Positions 35,158 through 47,100 of a DNA stretch of 64,000 bases are shown one piece after another (position 1 is the stretch's first letter; each line of letters begins with the position of its first letter). The notes beneath the pieces were generated by a model. It was not told the origin of the DNA. It made no database searches and was given only the letters and a program-made list of their open reading frames with translations. The stretch lies in NCBI GenBank assembly GCA_038501625.1, contig JAZAYU010000695.1, positions 115,681-179,680 on the forward strand. The letters run 5' to 3'. Source of the DNA: Corbicula japonica. Its lineage: Eukaryota; Mollusca; Bivalvia; Venerida; Cyrenidae. The translations under genes and the position numbers were made by a program.

Positions 35158-36455
35158 CATTTTTTACTCATTCTTGATAATTTTACATTTTCATTAGAAT
35201 TAAACGCATTTTTATTTCTTCTTTTTATTGAACAAAATTCTTTCCTCAAGTTCAAGAAATTTAATTTATTAGCATCTGATGGGTATAAGTGAAAAATTCC
35301 TTTTGCATCTAGGAAACGTGATTTGGCAAGGTTACATTCATCATTAAACCACAATGCTTTCTTATTATTGTTAATTCTTTTATTTGAGGTAAACTTTTTG
35401 CCATGTAGCTTAAAGGATATTTCATGTATAGTTGAAGCAAAATTATTCACAAAATTATCCAAATTTATATCATCAGTACTTTATTTTACAGTCAATTCGT
35501 CAAAAAAGTGTTTATTTTCAAGTAAAACTGCTTTAAGTACGTCAGGATTTGTAGTCTCCCATACAATCTTCATGTATTCACCGTTATCAGATATTTGTCG
35601 TTTGAAATGATTACACTCTAACGAAAATTCAACAGGACAATGATCAGAATGCTCGGTAATATCTAAAAGATTAAAACGTGATATCATGGGTAGATTATTA
35701 CCACTTGTTATTACATAATCAACAACACTCGCCACAACGTTGTGACGAAAAATATTGTAATATGTAAAATTGCCCGTTTCTAGACGACCATTTAGAGTAA
35801 TTAACTTATTTTCAGTGAGAAGATTCAACAATTTTAATCCAAAGTTATTCACTTGGCCATCTAGTGATCGACGAACTGGTATATGCACGTGATAATCGTT
35901 ATTCGGCATGCTAACATAACGGTCAAGATTATGGTTCTCTAAAATATCTGATCGTTGACCTGTTCTTGAATTTAGGTCACCAGTTAAATAGACATCGCCC
36001 TTTAAACTATAACGTCTTATGTCAACATTTAACGGTTCAAAAAAATCAAAACTGTACAATGGAGAATTTAAACTACAATAAACTTTGGAACCTTCAGGGG
36101 GAATATAACATGTACACATATATACATCGTTTACACATCCAAATTTATCTTTATTCAATTTAAACCAAATAATTCCACTATCTTTCACACTTATCAGCTC
36201 TATTTTATTACTATATTCAGATTTAAAATATATTATAACACCACCACTGTTACGTTTCGCTCTTTTGTTAGATTTAGGTCTAGGACATGAAAAATTATCA
36301 AACCCAGGAATGTTAACATTCGACACTTTAGAACACCATGTTTCTGTAAACAACAATATATCATATTTTGACACAAAATTTATAAAATCACAGTCATTAA
36401 GTTTTGAGAGTAAACCCTGAACATTCCATAGGAGGAATGTTAGCTGCTTCCCACC
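35157..36455 (-). pseudogene. LINE ORF2, APE endonuclease part
   Basis: It reads from about 36450 through the endonuclease to 35481. After a frameshift it continues as 35462-35157 (LHGKKFTSNKR, ALWFNDECNLAKSRFL), the usual linker before the reverse transcriptase. All endonuclease motifs are present. Confidence 0.8.
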
Positions 36456-37527
36456 AGCTTCCTAATTGTCAGATTCACTGGGTGTTGCAGATGGTTTAAA
36501 TAGCCTGCCTTCAATATAGAGTTTGTCATATACCAGTTTGGCGTCTTTTTGGCATCCTTGGCTTTTATTAGCTCAGGTATGAGTGCCTTTCGTCTATCCT
36601 GTATTGTCTTTGGAAATTGGTCACTAGTTTTAATGGGCCAATCCTTCCCTTTGTTGAAAATAGCCTGTTTCATGGCAAATTTGTCAGGGGTGTGACTAAA
36701 GTTCACAACGATTGGACGGGATTTACCTGCAACATAGCGACCAAGACGATGGGCCCGGTTAATAATAATACGTTCCTTGGCATCTGGGATTTCTAGATCT
36801 TTAACAAGATGATCAAAAACAACATCAAAACAGTTTTCATTTTTACGCTCTTCAAATGTATCTTTTTCGGCAAAATTGTAGAACAAGAGATTATCTCTCA
36901 TTGATCTAGTCTGCATATTAAGAATTTCCTCATGTAGATTCGAATTTTCTAGTTGAAGAGCATCAATAGTATTTTTCATTGAAGAGTAACGATCTCTCTC
37001 CGTTTTTAATTGTTTATCAATATCAGATTGTTTTATACGTATTTCATCACAGGTTTGGCTGTCAAAATTTCTACTGGTTTCAATTTCCACGATTTTTTTG
37101 CTAGATTCGAGTGCATTTCGTTCAAGATCAGTAATTCTTATATCCATACGGTTTAATTTCTGGGACATACCTGTTACTTGGCTTTCTATTGAATCTAGCT
37201 TACTCAACCTTTTGTCAATCAAGTTAGATTTGTCCAACACAATTTGCATAGAATTTTGTGATATCACTGCAGGATGGAGATGCGAGGGTGGGGGTGGCGG
37301 GGGAGTAGACCATGTAGACCCATTGTAGTTCTGCGGATATGGGTTATATAATACGGTGCTGACCACGACGGTATCTGGGAAAGAAAATTGTCTGTTTGCT
37401 GAGATGAATTCGGGATACTAGGGCTAGCGCACTGATCGGTCATCTTTACCGTTACACGTTTACCAGGTTGTATGTCCGTGGTATTTGGTGAAGCCTGAGA
37501 CTTCTTTCTCTTGCGTTCTTTTCCCAT
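36440..37527 (-). pseudogene. LINE ORF1 (L1-type RNA-binding protein)
   Basis: Frames 37527-37264 and 37366-36440 overlap and join by one frameshift around 37370-37390. A basic N-terminus (KERKRKKS) and a poly-Pro run near 37290 come first. Coiled-coil residues follow (KLNRMDIRITDLERNALESS). The C-terminal half resembles the L1 ORF1 RRM/CTD. The expected role is binding the element's RNA as a chaperone. Confidence 0.75.
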
Positions 37528-37530
37528 CCA

Positions 37531-38575
37531 ACATTAAACAATAGAACAAAGAGTTTTCGCGGGCATCGAGATTTTGTACGAATATAACTAATTAATTCCA
37601 CTAGTGCCACAGAATAAATTTAATCCACTATTTCAGAAAAATATCCAGCAGTTGTTGTGCTCAAATTTAGTTTATATAATTTACACTTGTTTTATATCCA
37701 TTTTTTATGATAGAGATCAAAACTTTCAATGTATGTCAGCCATATTGGTCACGTGAAATTGTATATATAACAATAAACACGGATGTCGGAATATATTTTT
37801 TGTTGTAATGTGTTTCCCTAGAATTTTCATTCACCAGTTTTAAAATGGATGACGGAGGTTAAGTTTAGCGAATTGACTTTCAGTTGTATTCACGGGGTAA
37901 GGATATTTAAATCAAACGGCGATAAAAAAACAACAGACAAATTAGGTATGTACCTTATAAAATTTTGTCATATGCGTCGCGGGGACCACGCACGACTATT
38001 AAAGTGCTCAATTGCAAGCAGAAATTTTATGAAAAGTTTGCACTATAAAATACCACCAAAACACGTAAATTTACTTATTACTTACATGAGGAGTTACTTA
38101 CATTAGGAAAAAAGGACCCCCATAAAAATTATCTTCGTTTACAATTTGTTACGGACTGAGTACCGGGAAATCAGTTGTTTTAGGTATCAAAACTGTTTTG
38201 TATTCATGTGTCACTTTTTTAGTTTCTTAAATGAAGTTGAAGTGTTATACTCACACGTGTATGTCACGTGTTCATCCTTTTCTAGAAATAAAAGATTTTC
38301 ATTCAAGTTTCGGAGCAATGCGCTAATAATCCAGATGTATGTTGAGGCTTTTTGTGACAGACGTTCGTAAAAAGATTTTAAGCGTACATCTAATGCAAGC
38401 AAACGGACGCTAAAATATATGATTGAAATGACTGAAGATTTCTCGCTCACAATCATTTTGAAAGTGTCACTTACAGTGAAGGCTGTAGTTATTTGGAAGA
38501 TATAAGTTTGAATATAAGTTTTGGCATGATTAAACAATGTGTCAGCCTAAAGTCCCTTCCTGCCGGGATGTGTGA
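37531..38575. other. LINE 5' flank and intergenic sequence
   Basis: An 85-codon plus frame (37849-38106) and a 108-codon minus frame (38211-38537) are not recognisable. The 5' end of the LINE may reach to about 37750. Confidence 0.4.
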
Positions 38576-39130
38576 AATGAGGAGACTCTAAGTCTCCTCG
38601 ACCGGGCCCGGACACTTCCATTTTCTTATCCGATACCCGTATGGCGGGTAAAATTTACATTGCTTATATAGGAAATGGTTTTGTGTTCGAAAATCTTACC
38701 CCATTTGCCGATATATTCTTATAGCCGATACCCGATTTCGTGGAGTCTACTGTACCAACCATAACATTTTCGAAAGTGATGTTCCTCGAGAGTAGATCTC
38801 CAACGTCTTCTCCTTCGAAACTTCTGACGCATTTTTTGTACACGTTCCACCAGGCTCCGATTTTGTCAAAGACAACTGAAAATAATTTCCACTTCCTGTC
38901 GCAGCCATGCTGGATTCTCGCCCCGATTCGTCAACATACGAACCAGCCAATGAGATTCTTTAGATTCACATTCGCTAATGTCTGTGACGACGGAAATTGC
39001 CGATGTCGTTTATGGCGCGAAATTCGGTCTCAATTTTATTTTTCGTACTCGCACTTTTTCGACCATCGGCAAATATAAAAACGGCAAAATCGATTATTTT
39101 TTTCAATTTAAAAAAAAAATATGATCGCCG
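38576..39130. other. unclassified repeat-rich stretch
   Basis: GAGGAGACTCTAAGTCTCCTC (38577-38597) is a small palindrome, and GCCGATA..CCCG words recur. A minus-strand frame near 38880-38720, preceded by TTATTTTCAG, reads VVFDKIGAWWNVYKK and looks exon-like, but I could not tie it to any family. Confidence 0.35.
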
Positions 39131-39133
39131 GTC

Positions 39134-39197
39134 TCGTAAACCAGAAAATTAAAAAGAAGTGGCCAAGGCCACTTCTTTTTTATTTTCTGGTTTACGA
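39134..39197. repeat. near-perfect palindrome, 31-bp arms
   Basis: TCGTAAACCAGAAAATTAAA...GAAGTGGCC, then AA, then GGCCACTTCTTTTTTATTTT...CTGGTTTACGA, with one mismatch. The right arm and the following ~40 bp recur at 22878-22950. Confidence 0.9.
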
Positions 39198-39199
39198 AA

Positions 39200-39870
39200 A
39201 ATTTTCACAAAAATGTCCACCAGCAGGTCGAAAAAAAAAAGAAGTTGCCTAACTGAGATGACTTCATTTCTATATCAGCTGATTGTTTGTTGACAGCGTA
39301 TTTGTGATAATTATAGCTTATTTCTGATCAGGTTGTGTTTGTACCTGCAGTACCGGCACTTCGCTGAATTAGCAGTTTGCAACTTATTTATTGCACCCTT
39401 ATTAGCGACAGCCATCACTATTAAATATTTGAATGTAAAAGTGCATACTAATTGAGCATGTTCATGGGCAGTAATGGAAATTCTTATCACTACCCTCACC
39501 CCTAGTCCCGGGTTGAGCGCAACTCAATATTTGCATAAGTAAACAGTACCATTTTACTCCATCCCAAATAAGGGTATGCATATGGTGGTGAACATGGAAC
39601 CTTCAATGCGGTATTTCTAGAATAATATCATTCCATGTTCAGTGGTATCCGGTCCCAGATAAAAGAATGAGTATACGGGGAGACTTTATACTGCCGCCAC
39701 ACGGCAAAAACAACGCTACTGTGATAAAGAAATAGAGACAATTATCTTTTGTCCTGAACAAGATTGTAATGAAATATGTTTTAATTCTTTTGTTCCTGTT
39801 TGATGATATTACTGCCGAAGACATAGTGGTTCACTGCATGTCATCTGTGTAAAGCTGAAAGACATGTACC
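39200..39870. other. intergenic, no gene seen
   Basis: Short frames only. Confidence 0.4.
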
Positions 39871-40035
39871 TGGGCCCAATATTATAAAACTAAATCAGGA
39901 GTCCAGTCAAGCCTTTGATTGGCTAAAATGGCGACTGGTCGTTATTTCAGCCAATCAGATGCTTGAGGTTTAAGACTGGTTTAAGCTTGAGGTTAAAGAC
40001 TGGATTCCAATCTCAGTTTTATGAGTTTGGGCCCA
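39871..40035. mobile_element. foldback MITE, same family as 13503-13649
   Basis: The ends are TGGGCCCAATATTATAAAAC and GTTTTATGAGTTTGGGCCCA. The centre is TTGATTGGCTAAAATGGCGACTGGTC...ATTTCAGCCAATCAGATGC, as in the copy at 13.5 kb. Confidence 0.75.
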
Positions 40036-40344
40036 GGGGAAATAGCTGCTGTGATTGAATTTACAAATCAAAATGGTAAGCAATAAGTAATAATAAATCC
40101 GTTTCTCATTTGCAAATATGAGAATTGTACTTTGATGTGCATAAAACATGTTGATTCACCACTGTTAATTGTAATTAGTATTGTAGAAAATTACGCAGTA
40201 ACATATGTGTTTTATCCAAGCAGAAGAATCATGGATATGAAAAAGGTGAAACATGCATATGCAGGTGTTTAAGAGTTCATGAATAGTTACAGGGAAATCT
40301 TGTAAAAGAATAAAGAGTCTGGATCTGTATCTTCTATCCATGTC

Positions 40345-40775
40345 ATCTTTTTCTTGCTGGTTTTTACTCCCTGGACTCTGGTATCTTTAAGGTGATTGAG
40401 TACCCGCCCTTTTTCTTAACCATGCTTTTGGCTTCTTATGTTTCAAACGTGTGTATGCTTAGGCATACACCATTGTCGAGTGGATGGGTGGGTTGGAGTT
40501 ATTTCACTGAGACAACTTGTACTGGTGTGTTCACATGAGAACGTATTGAGGCAAGTATGAGGTTGATTCGCCCTAGAACCTGGTTTAAAAACTCAACGGT
40601 ACATTACTTTGCCACTGACCGTTACAAGGCGGTAACCCCAAAGGTTCTCTTAATCATTAATTGACGTGATGGTAAATTTGAAATTCATTCTCTTATGCTC
40701 GTTTTTCCTCTACTTTTTGGCTACTTGTGGAGTGGACTGTGTTTTCTTGTTGTGACAATACCTGATATACCGGTT
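40345..40775 (+). repeat. dispersed ~430-bp repeat, copy A
   Basis: Landmarks in order: TCTTGCTGGTTTTTACTCC, GGGTTGGAGTTATTTCAC, ACAACTTGTACTGG, CTAGAACCTGGTTTAAAA, TTACAAGGCGGTAACCCCAAAGGTTCTC, TCCTCTACTTTTTGGC, ATACCTGATATACC. The most complete relative is at 62650-63090. Partial copies are at 44600-44850, 46545-46660 (minus) and 49875-50080. Possibly a SINE; no clear tRNA head was seen. Confidence 0.7.
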
Positions 40776-40903
40776 GTTTTTTTAACACATGCAGTCGAGT
40801 AATTTACCTATTACAGTTATTAAAGGCTTTATATATATATACATATTTATACAGGTGACTGCATGAGCGATTGGAGTTAAACCATAACAAAAGTATATAT
40901 ATA

Positions 40904-41135
40904 TACTACTCAAAATTTGATAAGGATCGCCTTTCGTTTTCTCCCAAATTATTGCCCCTACCAAGTTTTAACTGTTGCTCCACTTTAACACTTTGTTGGC
41001 TCATTCTTTTTTGGCACAATGCTGATGTCAAATGAACAAATTTTCTGAATCACAGCAAATATTTTATCGTTGCAACCTTATGTAAGGAAAAAAAACACAA
41101 TCTTTTAAGCGATCCTTATCAAAATTTGATTAGTA
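40904..41135. mobile_element. mariner-type MITE, TACTACTCAAAATTTGATAAGGATC family
   Basis: The ends are TACTACTCAAAATTTGATAAGGATCGC and the complement of TACTAATCAAATTTTGATAAGGATCGC, flanked by TA. A second copy is at 56228-56463. Confidence 0.8.
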
Positions 41136-41600
41136 TATTTTAAAGTGTTTCAATATTATACAAAACAGCTACATGCTTCAAGCTATCCAACACACTGAAT
41201 TTTGGCGATGTTTTAACGCATTACACTATAGACATGACTTTCATCGCAGATCAGCCGGCACATTTGTGCTGTCTGGTAAGCATCTACACTGGTCGCTTTT
41301 TAAATAATACTGCCATCATACAATACTTTCTTGGGCGAATCTTTATTGATAATTGACAACAAATATGATCAAACCTATTTTAGATAGAAGGCGATCAATT
41401 TGATATGGTTTTTTTTTCAGGAGAGAAAAATAAACGGTTTAGTTAAGTGACTTTCTACACCATGAGGACCTGATCAAGTCCACTTGTTGTTACCATGGTT
41501 ACCAGTGTTTAAAAGGAACTCGTATTGTTACCAGTATAGTTACCGGATATCACAACACTTGCTTTTCAAATGCATATATACTCGAATTCAGTATTATCAA
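41136..41600. other. intergenic; one AGATCAGCCGGCACATTTGTGC palindromic repeat
   Basis: A member of the 17.6-kb palindrome family is at about 41243-41295. No gene was seen. Confidence 0.45.
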
Positions 41601-41604
41601 CGCA

Positions 41605-41985
41605 TCAGCATTGGCGTAGCTACTATAAGGCCCTGTAGGCCAGGGCCTACAAGTTGGACAAGAAAATGACATTTTCAAAAGTCCCAGAATTATAATAAAA
41701 CAGGAGGGGTGTGGGATGGTAGGAGGTTCAAGCCGTTTAGTCGAATCCAATGTGTCCTGCGCGTTGATTTGTCTTCTGGGGCATCAAATCGAATTCATAG
41801 TTAAAAGCTTTGTTTTCATAATTTTCCTTGAAAACGCGTTTTGTTATTTTTAATCCCCACTTTTTTCCGGCTTCTGGGAAGAGGGGTGGGCTTCCTTACC
41901 CCTTACCAAGAAGCAACCGCCCTTTGGAATCCCTTGTATGGGCCTACAACTTGAAAAGAGCTGGCTACGCCCCTGATCAGTGCCG
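41605..41985. mobile_element. hAT-like MITE with GGCGTAGC ends
   Basis: Left: ATTGGCGTAGCTAC. Right: GAGCTGGCTACGCCCCTG. Inverted GGGGCGTAGCCAGC-type ends are common in animal hAT MITEs. The target duplication is not clear (ATCAG on both sides). Confidence 0.5.
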
Positions 41986-42149
41986 CAACATAATTATATG
42001 GGCAACCATACATATCTCAGAACTTTGCCTGTTTGTGAATCTTGAAATAATGGCAAAGTCAACTTTCAACTTTATAGCGTTTTAAACGAGAACAAGTCAT
42101 GCCTGTTGTGCTTGATATTTAGGGGCAAATGCAGTTAGGATTGGTAAGA

Positions 42150-42420
42150 ACGAAGCCATGGTAAATTCGTGTAGCCAGATTTTTAATAGTTTGGTCATTT
42201 TAAGAAGACACAATAATTTTAAATTCATGAAAATTTAGATTTATATAACATTTCTTATTATTATAGTGTTCACATAAAAGGGTAAAATGATATTCATCTT
42301 CAATGTGGTCACTACAATAGAAACCGGTCCTTCGATCTCTTTCTAGACCAATACGTCTGTCTTTTTCTACAAATAGTGAATGCGATAATGTTCTAAATGA
42401 ACAATAATAGAATCTAACTT
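42150..42420 (-). mobile_element. LINE ORF2 C-terminal relic
   Basis: The minus strand from about 42418 reads FRTLSHSLFVEKDRRIGLER, then FYCSDHIEDEYHFTLLCEHY, the zinc-knuckle signature (C-x2-[CD]...H-x4-C) of this LINE family. Beyond it the frame decays. Confidence 0.65.
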
Positions 42421-42487
42421 ATTTATATCATTTATTTTAAGATTCTTTTCAAACTCAAAATTTGCTTTGAACAAGTAACATGATGTA

Positions 42488-42694
42488 CTGTAGAATCATT
42501 ATATTTCGCATGGGTTTAATTTTCGCGTATTTCGCGCTAGGCGGTTTGCGCGAAATCAAACCCCAACGAATATGAAGCACATTATTTATTATCCCATCGG
42601 AACAATACAACTGCGCGAATTTGAGTCAGCGCGAAAATGCCATTTGCGTCATATACGCAAAAATTAGGCCTCGCGAGATTTAATGATACCACAG
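42488..42694. mobile_element. TA-flanked MITE rich in CGCGAAA words
   Basis: Left end CTGTAGAATCATTATATTTCGC, right end the complement of CTGTGGTATCATTAAATCTCGC. TA on both sides (42486-42487, 42695-42696). 207 bp. It sits just downstream of the racemase-like gene's minisatellite. Confidence 0.75.
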
Positions 42695-42776
42695 TAAGCT
42701 TTATAGCGTCTTGTTGCATATATATTTTAATCTTTGTGTATATTGGTGAAGAAACAATACCGGATTTTCAAAAAAA

Positions 42777-44151
42777 GTCCCTTATACCAAGGCAGATGGT
42801 CAATGGAATATCAAAGTCCCTTATACCACGGCACATTTTCAATGAAATATCAGTCCCTTATATCACGACAGATGGTCAATAGAATATCAAAGTCCCTTAT
42901 ACCACGGCAGACTGTCAATTACTGTATAAGTGGTAATGTTCGCGAGGATGTAATGTTCGCGAATTTCGCGATTTGATTAAAATCGCGAAATTATCAGCCA
43001 GCGTAAATTAGAGCTTATGTACAAGCAAAATTTTACCCTTACACCGGACTATGGTAAAACAAAACATTATAATCATTGAACTTTATTACAAGACTACATA
43101 GTATATCTGTTCAGATTAAAAGCCATGTAAACGTACAATTAATACCAATAATCAAAACTTTTTCACAATTGTACTAATTAAATTTGATAAACTAAACGAA
43201 TTTTCCTTTTGAAAATTATTAACTGTCTATATAATTTGTTTATATGTACATCGGTAAGGACTGTATCCCGCAATGGTGAAATGCAGATATCAAAGTAAAT
43301 CATGGGCATTCATAAGCCAACGTGAATGTATTGGCTTAATGTTTATTGTTATTAGGTCAATTCTCCAGCACATTATGTTTTAAACACGTCGAAAATGGCA
43401 AGCGCAGTTTGATCGCACCTGCAACGTAAACAGGTAAAAACTGCGGTCAGATTTCACACCGGGTTATCGTTAATAATAGAGTAATCTGCAAACGATTCAT
43501 TGATGGTTGCTAATTGACTGTCGGATCACGATGTTCACAGATTGTCAATTAACAATGCAAGTTTTGGGAAGACTACTTTCAGTTTCTACCATAGAATATT
43601 TTTACAACTAAATAATTTAGAGTGAATATAACGACGTGTAATTTTTACGAATTTCATGAAATCAATTTTTCGCGAACATTTCAGCACGCGAAACGCCGGC
43701 AAAACAGAAAACGCGAACTTTTACGCCAGCGAAATTATCCACTTATACAGTAAATATCAAAGTCCCTTATACCACGGCACATGTTCAATAGAATATCAAA
43801 GTCCCTTATATCACTGCAGATGGTCAACAGAATATCAAAGTCCCTTATACCACGGCAGACTGTCAATTAAATATCAAAGTCCCTTATATCACGGCACATG
43901 TTCAATGGAATATCAAAGTCCCTTATATCACTGCAGATGGTCAATAGAATATCAAACTCCCTTATACCAAGGCAGACGGTCAATTAAATATCAAAGTCCC
44001 TTATACCACGGCACCTGTTCAATGGAATGTCAAAGTCCCTTATATCACGGCAGATGGTCAATAGAATATCAAAGTCTCTTATACCAAGGCAGACGGTCAA
44101 TTAAATATCAAAGTCCCTTATACCACGGCAGATGGTCAATGTCGGTATTTC
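42777..44151 (-). repeat. 39-bp minisatellite derived from the 3' end of the racemase-like gene
   Basis: Fourteen units start (word GTCCCTTA or variant) at 42777, 42816, 42853, 42892, 43762, 43801, 43840, 43879, 43918, 43957, 43996, 44035, 44074 and 44113. Spacing is 39 bp except one of 37 and the transposon-split unit. On the minus strand each unit reads ATTGACCATCTGCCGTGGTA + TAAGGGACTTTGATATT. The first unit met on the minus strand (44113-44145) is the last ten codons (IDHLPWYKGL) plus the TGA stop of the gene. The others follow in its 3' UTR. Because 39 is 13 codons, every unit keeps the same frame and carries its own stop. Confidence 0.9.
42922..43750. mobile_element. 829-bp TA-inserted element splitting the minisatellite
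   Basis: The ends CTGTATAAGTGG and CCACTTATACAG form a 12-bp inverted repeat, flanked by TA at 42920-42921 and 43751-43752. Excising it with one TA restores a perfect 39-bp unit (CAATTAAATATC, as in other units). Subterminal regions are dense in CGCGAA words in both orientations. No transposase. The type is Tc1/mariner-like from the TA duplication. Confidence 0.85.
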
Positions 44152-47100
44152 CTCCACAAAGAATGATCCCCACATGTTGTATACTGTTGTCCATGTCTCG
44201 GAGTCTTTCTGACATTGCTGCCGCTATACCAGCTCCCGACGCTGCTTCAATCACCAACTGCAACAAGAAAGTTTGAAGGCTTAGTTTTGGATAAGGTTTT
44301 ATTCTTCATATTAACTATAAGCTGGCAGTCCCTTTTCACAGCTATGTACCGAGTTTAAATTTTAACTTGAATTTTTATATATCAAAGATTTACATTAGTA
44401 CATATTCAGTTCTGAACTTAATGACTGGGTTTTCATTTGATACCTTCTCGCAAACAGAACCTGGTTTGAAGGCTTTGTTTTGAATAAAGTTTTAACCGTA
44501 ATGTTAACTTTAAGCAGTCTCTTAGCAACGTACCGAGTTAAACTTTGGACCTGATTTTATGTCATTATTAGACATTCAGTTCTAAACTTAATGACTTGGT
44601 TTTCGTTTGATATCTTTAAACAAGAAAAAACCTGGTTTAAACCTCAACGGCACAGTGGTGTTTTGCCACAAGAGTTCCAAGGCGGTAACCCCATAGGTTC
44701 TCGTTGTCGTAAATTGTTTGTGGTGTCTGATTTGCAATTGATATTATAAACCTTATGGATATGCTCTTTTTTCTCTACTTTTTGGCTGCATGGGGAGACA
44801 GATTTCTGGGAGTGGCAATTCCTGATATATGCATATTTCACTTTTTCATGCTTACAGCTGTATACAAAAAGACTTAGTTTAGTTTTTACAGGACTGGTGT
44901 TCTTCCAGTTACATTTAAGTAAGGTATGACTTTGGTTTACAATAGTGTGGCTTTCATTTTTTTAATAGATAATGTTAAACATGTACTGAATGCCTAAGTT
45001 TTTTTTTACGCGTCAGATATGCAAGCATTCAACTATATACCCAATGACGGATTTAAATTGTGACCTTCTGATTGGCTTCAGTAAACCTCCTAAGCTGTAT
45101 ATGGAATGACAAGAATTTAAATTGGTAGCTATACATTATTTCAGGCATGTACGACATCACTTGGCTTTCAGTTTAAACCAGGAAGTAAGTTTTACTTGAA
45201 TTTCTTGAAACCCCGAACATTATCTTAACGAATTGGCACTTAACATTGTAGACCAGCATATACTTATTTCAGGTATGAGTTGCTTTGGTATATTGTCCAT
45301 GAATTTCCGAGTTCTCTTTTGTTTTAGTATGTGCTTGGTAATTAGTACATTAATTAGACTAAATTGAACTTGTAAACATAAACTACATCCTTAGCTTAAT
45401 TTAATATATTAAAGTTTAATACATTTCTTTACTAAATTCTAGGTGGCAATAAGTATTTTCCAAAATTCATTCAGTTTTCGCCATTTGCAATGTTTGCGAC
45501 CTCTTAATCGTTTTGAAATTCGGCGTAACATTGGTTACCTGGAACACCAACTTCAAAACTCAAAAGACACAAAATTACCAAAAAATATAACTGCATTAGT
45601 ACCATTTACCTTCATTCTTTGAAACGAAAACTTCATTCCCTGAATAATTTCATCGTCCGTCTGCAATAAATTGAAAATAATATATATAGTTACAGAAAGT
45701 GAAATAAAAGAACATACACAACTGCCATTTAAATATTAAAACGGGTTTACAATGATTTAATACTGTACTGTGATAATTGTTATTGGGACGGGCAGTGTTC
45801 ACTGTTTTGCAAGCGTTAATATCTTATTATGCATATTTCACCTTTTCTTGTATAACACTCATAACATTCTTCTGCAAATATAAAACTCCACACCTATGGT
45901 ACTTAACTTGTGTAAATTGAAATTATTTTAATTGTGTGTGGTATCATAATACTGTAAAACGTACATGCAGCAAACTGTTTTCCTAAGGAGTAAGATCTAG
46001 CAACATCTCAGTTGCTTTTATATTCGCTTCTAAAGCTAAATATTGAAAAAATTAGATGTTTCGTACTTACAACTGAAAACACCTCCTTCTCGACAAGGTC
46101 TAGGATGATGGGCCATGTCACGTGACCTAACTGCTGAAGTATGAGGCCGTCAGCTACTGTACGGAGGAACTGTGGAGGGTTTGACCATAACCTCTTTCCT
46201 AAATAAGATTGTAATAAAAAATCATTGTGTTGATGCAGACATATACCTGAAATGGCCTTAAAATTTTTACAAATATGTTGAACCTTATATTGTGAATAAA
46301 AGAGAAGTAGCATACACAATTACAGACAATCATATATTGGAAACAGCATTTTATGTTTTAAAAATGTTACTTTGATTTCCTTTCTTCTGGTCTATGTTAA
46401 AGTCTATAATTGTGTAACACGGCCAAAAAGTAGAAAGGAAAACGAGCATGGTTATAAAATCATCTGTTTTAAAAAGACGCCACAAACAAATAACCAAAGT
46501 GAGAAGCCGATGGCTTACAGTCTTGGAACGGTAAGTGCCAAAACAATTGCAGCTGGGGTTTAAACCAGGTTCTAGGATCCATCAACCCCAACAGGTTCGC
46601 ATATGAACAAACAAGTATAAATTGTCTTGGTCAAATAACTCCAACCCATCCATCTTCTTGACAGCGCTGCTTGCAAAAGCACACATATTTTTAAACATAA
46701 GGAGCCAACAGCACTGTAAAGCAAAAAGGTACTCAAATATCTTACCGAGTCTAGAGCACCTGCAGTCAAATCTACAAGAACACGATGACAGAGCCTCCAC
46801 ATAAATATGTGTCAATCATAATAGTAAATCATTCATAAATAATTAAAAACGCCGTACCTTCTTTTAAACATCTCTCCACATCTTTGCCTTGAGGTTCCAC
46901 GAGAAAAACTGAAAAACAATGTGACAGCTACGTATGAGCTTATATTTTTTTAATATCAATCGGTTTAATGGGTATAACATTTATGTTACACGGCTGTTAA
47001 GAGGGTTGTTAAGAGTTGGTAACGGGCCCATATACCTCCAGAAAGCACTTCGATAGCTGTTTTAAATTTGAACTTTTAATATGGATGTGTCCGTATGCAT

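Larger units (their letters stand above)
33180..37530 (-). mobile_element. near-complete but rearranged LINE with ORF1 and ORF2
   Basis: On the minus strand, ORF1 (37527-36440, one frameshift near 37370) has a proline/serine-rich start, a coiled coil and an L1-type C-terminal domain (MRDNLLFYNFAE, INRAHRLGRY, IVVNFSHTPDKF). ORF2 starts about 36450 with an APE-type endonuclease (LLWNVQGLL, FTETW, TGDLNSRTG, VDYVI, SDHCPV, the usual metal and catalytic motifs). A foreign 3' LINE piece (34745-35157) interrupts it. It resumes at 34730 with reverse transcriptase: CAFIDYEKAFD, GLKQGEPLSPILF, LLFADDIALF and WGLKINVNKTK. An in-frame deletion of roughly 20 residues is apparent after LKRHKSCDLDN. The element ends abruptly at 33180, before the zinc knuckle. 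Other frameshifts lie near 35480. It is not functional. The clade was not resolved (L1-type ORF1, Tx1- or CR1/Jockey-like). Confidence 0.85.

Noticed and set aside
38740..39078. 112-codon plus frame and an exon-like minus frame in the same place
   Set aside because: Neither matches a family I know. The minus frame has a plausible acceptor but no partner exon. Mentioned only as an unclassified stretch.
42777..44151. CRISPR-like array of regularly spaced repeats
   Set aside because: Units are contiguous with no unique spacers, in a eukaryotic 3' UTR. It is a minisatellite.
43656..44276. 206-codon plus-strand frame with 13-residue YQSPLYHG-type repeats
   Set aside because: It is the antisense of the 39-bp minisatellite and of the racemase-like last exon. 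The open frame follows from the 13-codon period.
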